A stretch of DNA of 8,224 nt from Candidatus Solibacter sp. (GTDB lineage Bacteria; Acidobacteriota; Terriglobia; Bryobacterales; Bryobacteraceae), in contig JADGNT010000195.1 of the NCBI GenBank assembly GCA_017883345.1, positions 1 to 8,224 on the forward strand. The letters run 5' to 3'. How positions within the stretch are numbered: the stretch's first letter is position 1; every line of letters starts with the position of its first letter. Of the stretch, positions 7,205 to 8,224 are shown piece by piece. A program made the translations under genes and the position numbers. The notes beneath the pieces are model-generated. The model was not told the origin of the DNA. It ran no database searches and was given only the letters and a program-made list of their open reading frames with translations.

Positions 7205-7250
7205 ACGCCGGCAAGGACGCCGGCGTTGCAGCCTGAAAGGCTACGCTACA
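7205..7250 (-). repeat. REP-like two-hairpin repeat, copy 2 (inverted)
   Basis: Read on the minus strand from 7250: head TGTAGCGT, stem AGCCT / AGGCT around loop TTC, then GC and a linking A, then a 22-nt palindrome ACGCCGGC...GCCGGCGT (8 bp, plus a G-U pair). The head starts 4 nt after the GHMP kinase stop codon, so the unit would lie in that gene's 3' untranslated region. It is the same length as copy 1 and one base shorter than copy 3. Confidence 0.8.
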
Positions 7251-7254
7251 GATG

Positions 7255-8224
7255 CTAGCTGACAATCTTCGGCTTGATCACGGCCACGCCGATTGGCTTG
7301 CCCGCCGCAGTTAGTTTGCCGAACATGGCTTCGTCGTCATACGTGCCCACGATCGCCCCGCCCGACCCCGCGAAATTCGCGGTGGCCCCTACCGCTCGCG
7401 CCATGTGCACCATTTCCAGGTTGCCCGGATCGATTCGATAGATTTTCGCACGCAGATCGAAGTTCGCGTCCACCAGTTGATTCAGCCGCGAGTAGTTCCG
7501 CTCCAACAGGCAGGCGCGTCCCTCGGCGGCGTAACCGGCCCAGGTCTCCATCGCGCCCACCACTTCCGCATCGCCACGCAGCCAGCGCTCCCGCAGGGTG
7601 TTGTGGAAGACTTCCGTCCCTTCGCTCAGCGACGTCCGGTAAGCTACATACACATTCGGCAGCAGGGCCACATCCATGCGCTCGTACTCGCCGTAACCGC
7701 GCGCCTCCATCAGGGAACGCGAGAAATCCATATACACCAAGCCCTGATACGCCTGCACCACGCGATCCTGCAATCCCGCGGGAACGTTCAACTCCCTCGT
7801 CTCGGTCTCCAGCGCCAGGTTGGCCTGTACCGGAAGCGGGATCTCCAGTCCGTAATACTGGCAGAGCGCGCGCAACGACGCGGTGATGATGGCGCTCGAT
7901 CCGCCGAGCCCCAAGCGTTGCGGCACATTGGATTCGTACTCCAGCGTGAAGTTGCGATCCGGCAACTCGCCGCCCTGCTCGCGGCAGTAATCCACCAGGC
8001 GGACAACCAGTGCCTGGATGATCCGAATACCGCCGTAATAGCCGCGCCATCGGGTAATCCGATATAGGTCATCGAGGTTCTCGAAGACCGGAAGATCCAC
8101 CTTGGAAGGCTTGATCTCCAGGCGCCCGCTGGGATACAACAGGACCCGCGCCCGAAAATTCGACATGGCAAAGGAAAGCGTTTTGCCATAGTACCCGTCG
8201 CTGGGATTGCCCAGAAAACCGGCT
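7255..8224 (-). CDS. GHMP kinase, glucuronokinase-like (N-terminus outside window)
   Basis: A GHMP-superfamily small-molecule kinase, which transfers phosphate from ATP to a sugar or similar substrate. The frame stays open to the window edge and the codons before the internal ATG at 8166 encode the family signature LGNPSDGYYGKTLS (8214-8173), so the gene starts beyond 8224 and about 323 residues are visible. The ATP-binding motif VPQRLGLGGSSA lies at 7926-7891. The likely catalytic Asp is in GLQDRVVQAYQG (codon 7767-7765), and the C-terminal GSGGA loop is at 7368-7354. The LGNPSD start is typical of plant-type glucuronokinases and related bacterial kinases rather than of galactokinase or mevalonate kinase. 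The substrate is therefore probably a sugar or sugar acid, but this is not proven. The stop is followed 4 nt later by a REP-like unit, and priA lies downstream on the same strand. Confidence 0.88.
   Translation of the reverse strand, partial: AGFLGNPSDGYYGKTLSFAMSNFRARVLLYPSGRLEIKPSKVDLPVFENLDDLYRITRWRGYYGGIRIIQALVVRLVDYCREQGGELPDRNFTLEYESNVPQRLGLGGSSAIITASLRALCQYYGLEIPLPVQANLALETETRELNVPAGLQDRVVQAYQGLVYMDFSRSLMEARGYGEYERMDVALLPNVYVAYRTSLSEGTEVFHNTLRERWLRGDAEVVGAMETWAGYAAEGRACLLERNYSRLNQLVDANFDLRAKIYRIDPGNLEMVHMARAVGATANFAGSGGAIVGTYDDEAMFGKLTAAGKPIGVAVIKPKIVS

Larger units (their letters stand above)
7148..7250. repeat. BIME-like inverted pair of REP-like repeats
   Basis: This 103-bp intergenic element begins with TGTAGCGTAG and ends with its exact reverse complement CTACGCTACA. 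It resolves into two 46-nt units in opposite orientation (7148-7193 and 7205-7250) separated by 11 nt (7194-7204). Four hairpins result, two per unit, and the spacer can add a small one (TTCT / AGAA at 7193-7196 and 7202-7205). It sits between the GHMP kinase stop (7255) and the priA start (7117) and has no coding capacity. The plan matches that of bacterial interspersed mosaic elements, where two REPs lie head to head or tail to tail. No direct target duplication is obvious. Confidence 0.75.

Overview
The window looks like chromosomal DNA of a high-GC, free-living bacterium. The most likely source is an acidobacterium of the Bryobacterales/Solibacter type. That placement is inference, based on strong G/C preference at third codon positions, an adjacent pair of Tat-signal proteins (a sugar isomerase-like TIM barrel and a DUF1080 protein), and small palindromic repeats at gene ends. 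No rRNA, tRNA, CRISPR array, phage gene or transposase gene is visible.

Layout. Positions 1-166 hold the possible last codons of an upstream gene and a promoter/RBS region. A secreted penicillin-acylase-family Ntn hydrolase (167-2188, +) follows, then an unrecognised 190-residue cytoplasmic protein (2346-2918, +). Next come two tightly spaced genes for exported proteins: a xylose-isomerase-like TIM barrel (2976-3881, +) and a DUF1080 / 3-keto-disaccharide-hydrolase-like protein (3887-4633, +). The genes then converge. On the minus strand lie the replication restart helicase PriA (7117-4691) and, upstream of it, a GHMP kinase (7255 to the window edge) whose N-terminus lies outside the window.

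How they fit together. The isomerase/DUF1080 pair plausibly acts outside the cytoplasm on keto-sugars or glycosides, since these two families have been linked in 3-keto-glycoside degradation. The acylase would be periplasmic and would hydrolyse amides such as N-acyl compounds. PriA is housekeeping. The GHMP kinase has the signature of glucuronokinase-like sugar kinases.

The most notable non-coding structure is a family of three copies of a 46-47 nt, two-hairpin repeat. Each copy begins with TGTAGCGTAG. Two copies form an inverted pair between the GHMP kinase and priA (7148-7250), and one lies at the priA/DUF1080 convergent junction (4649-4695) and supplies the priA stop codon. The stems differ between copies but stay base-paired, and the GTAG head plus inverted pairing resembles REP/BIME elements mobilised by RAYT transposases.
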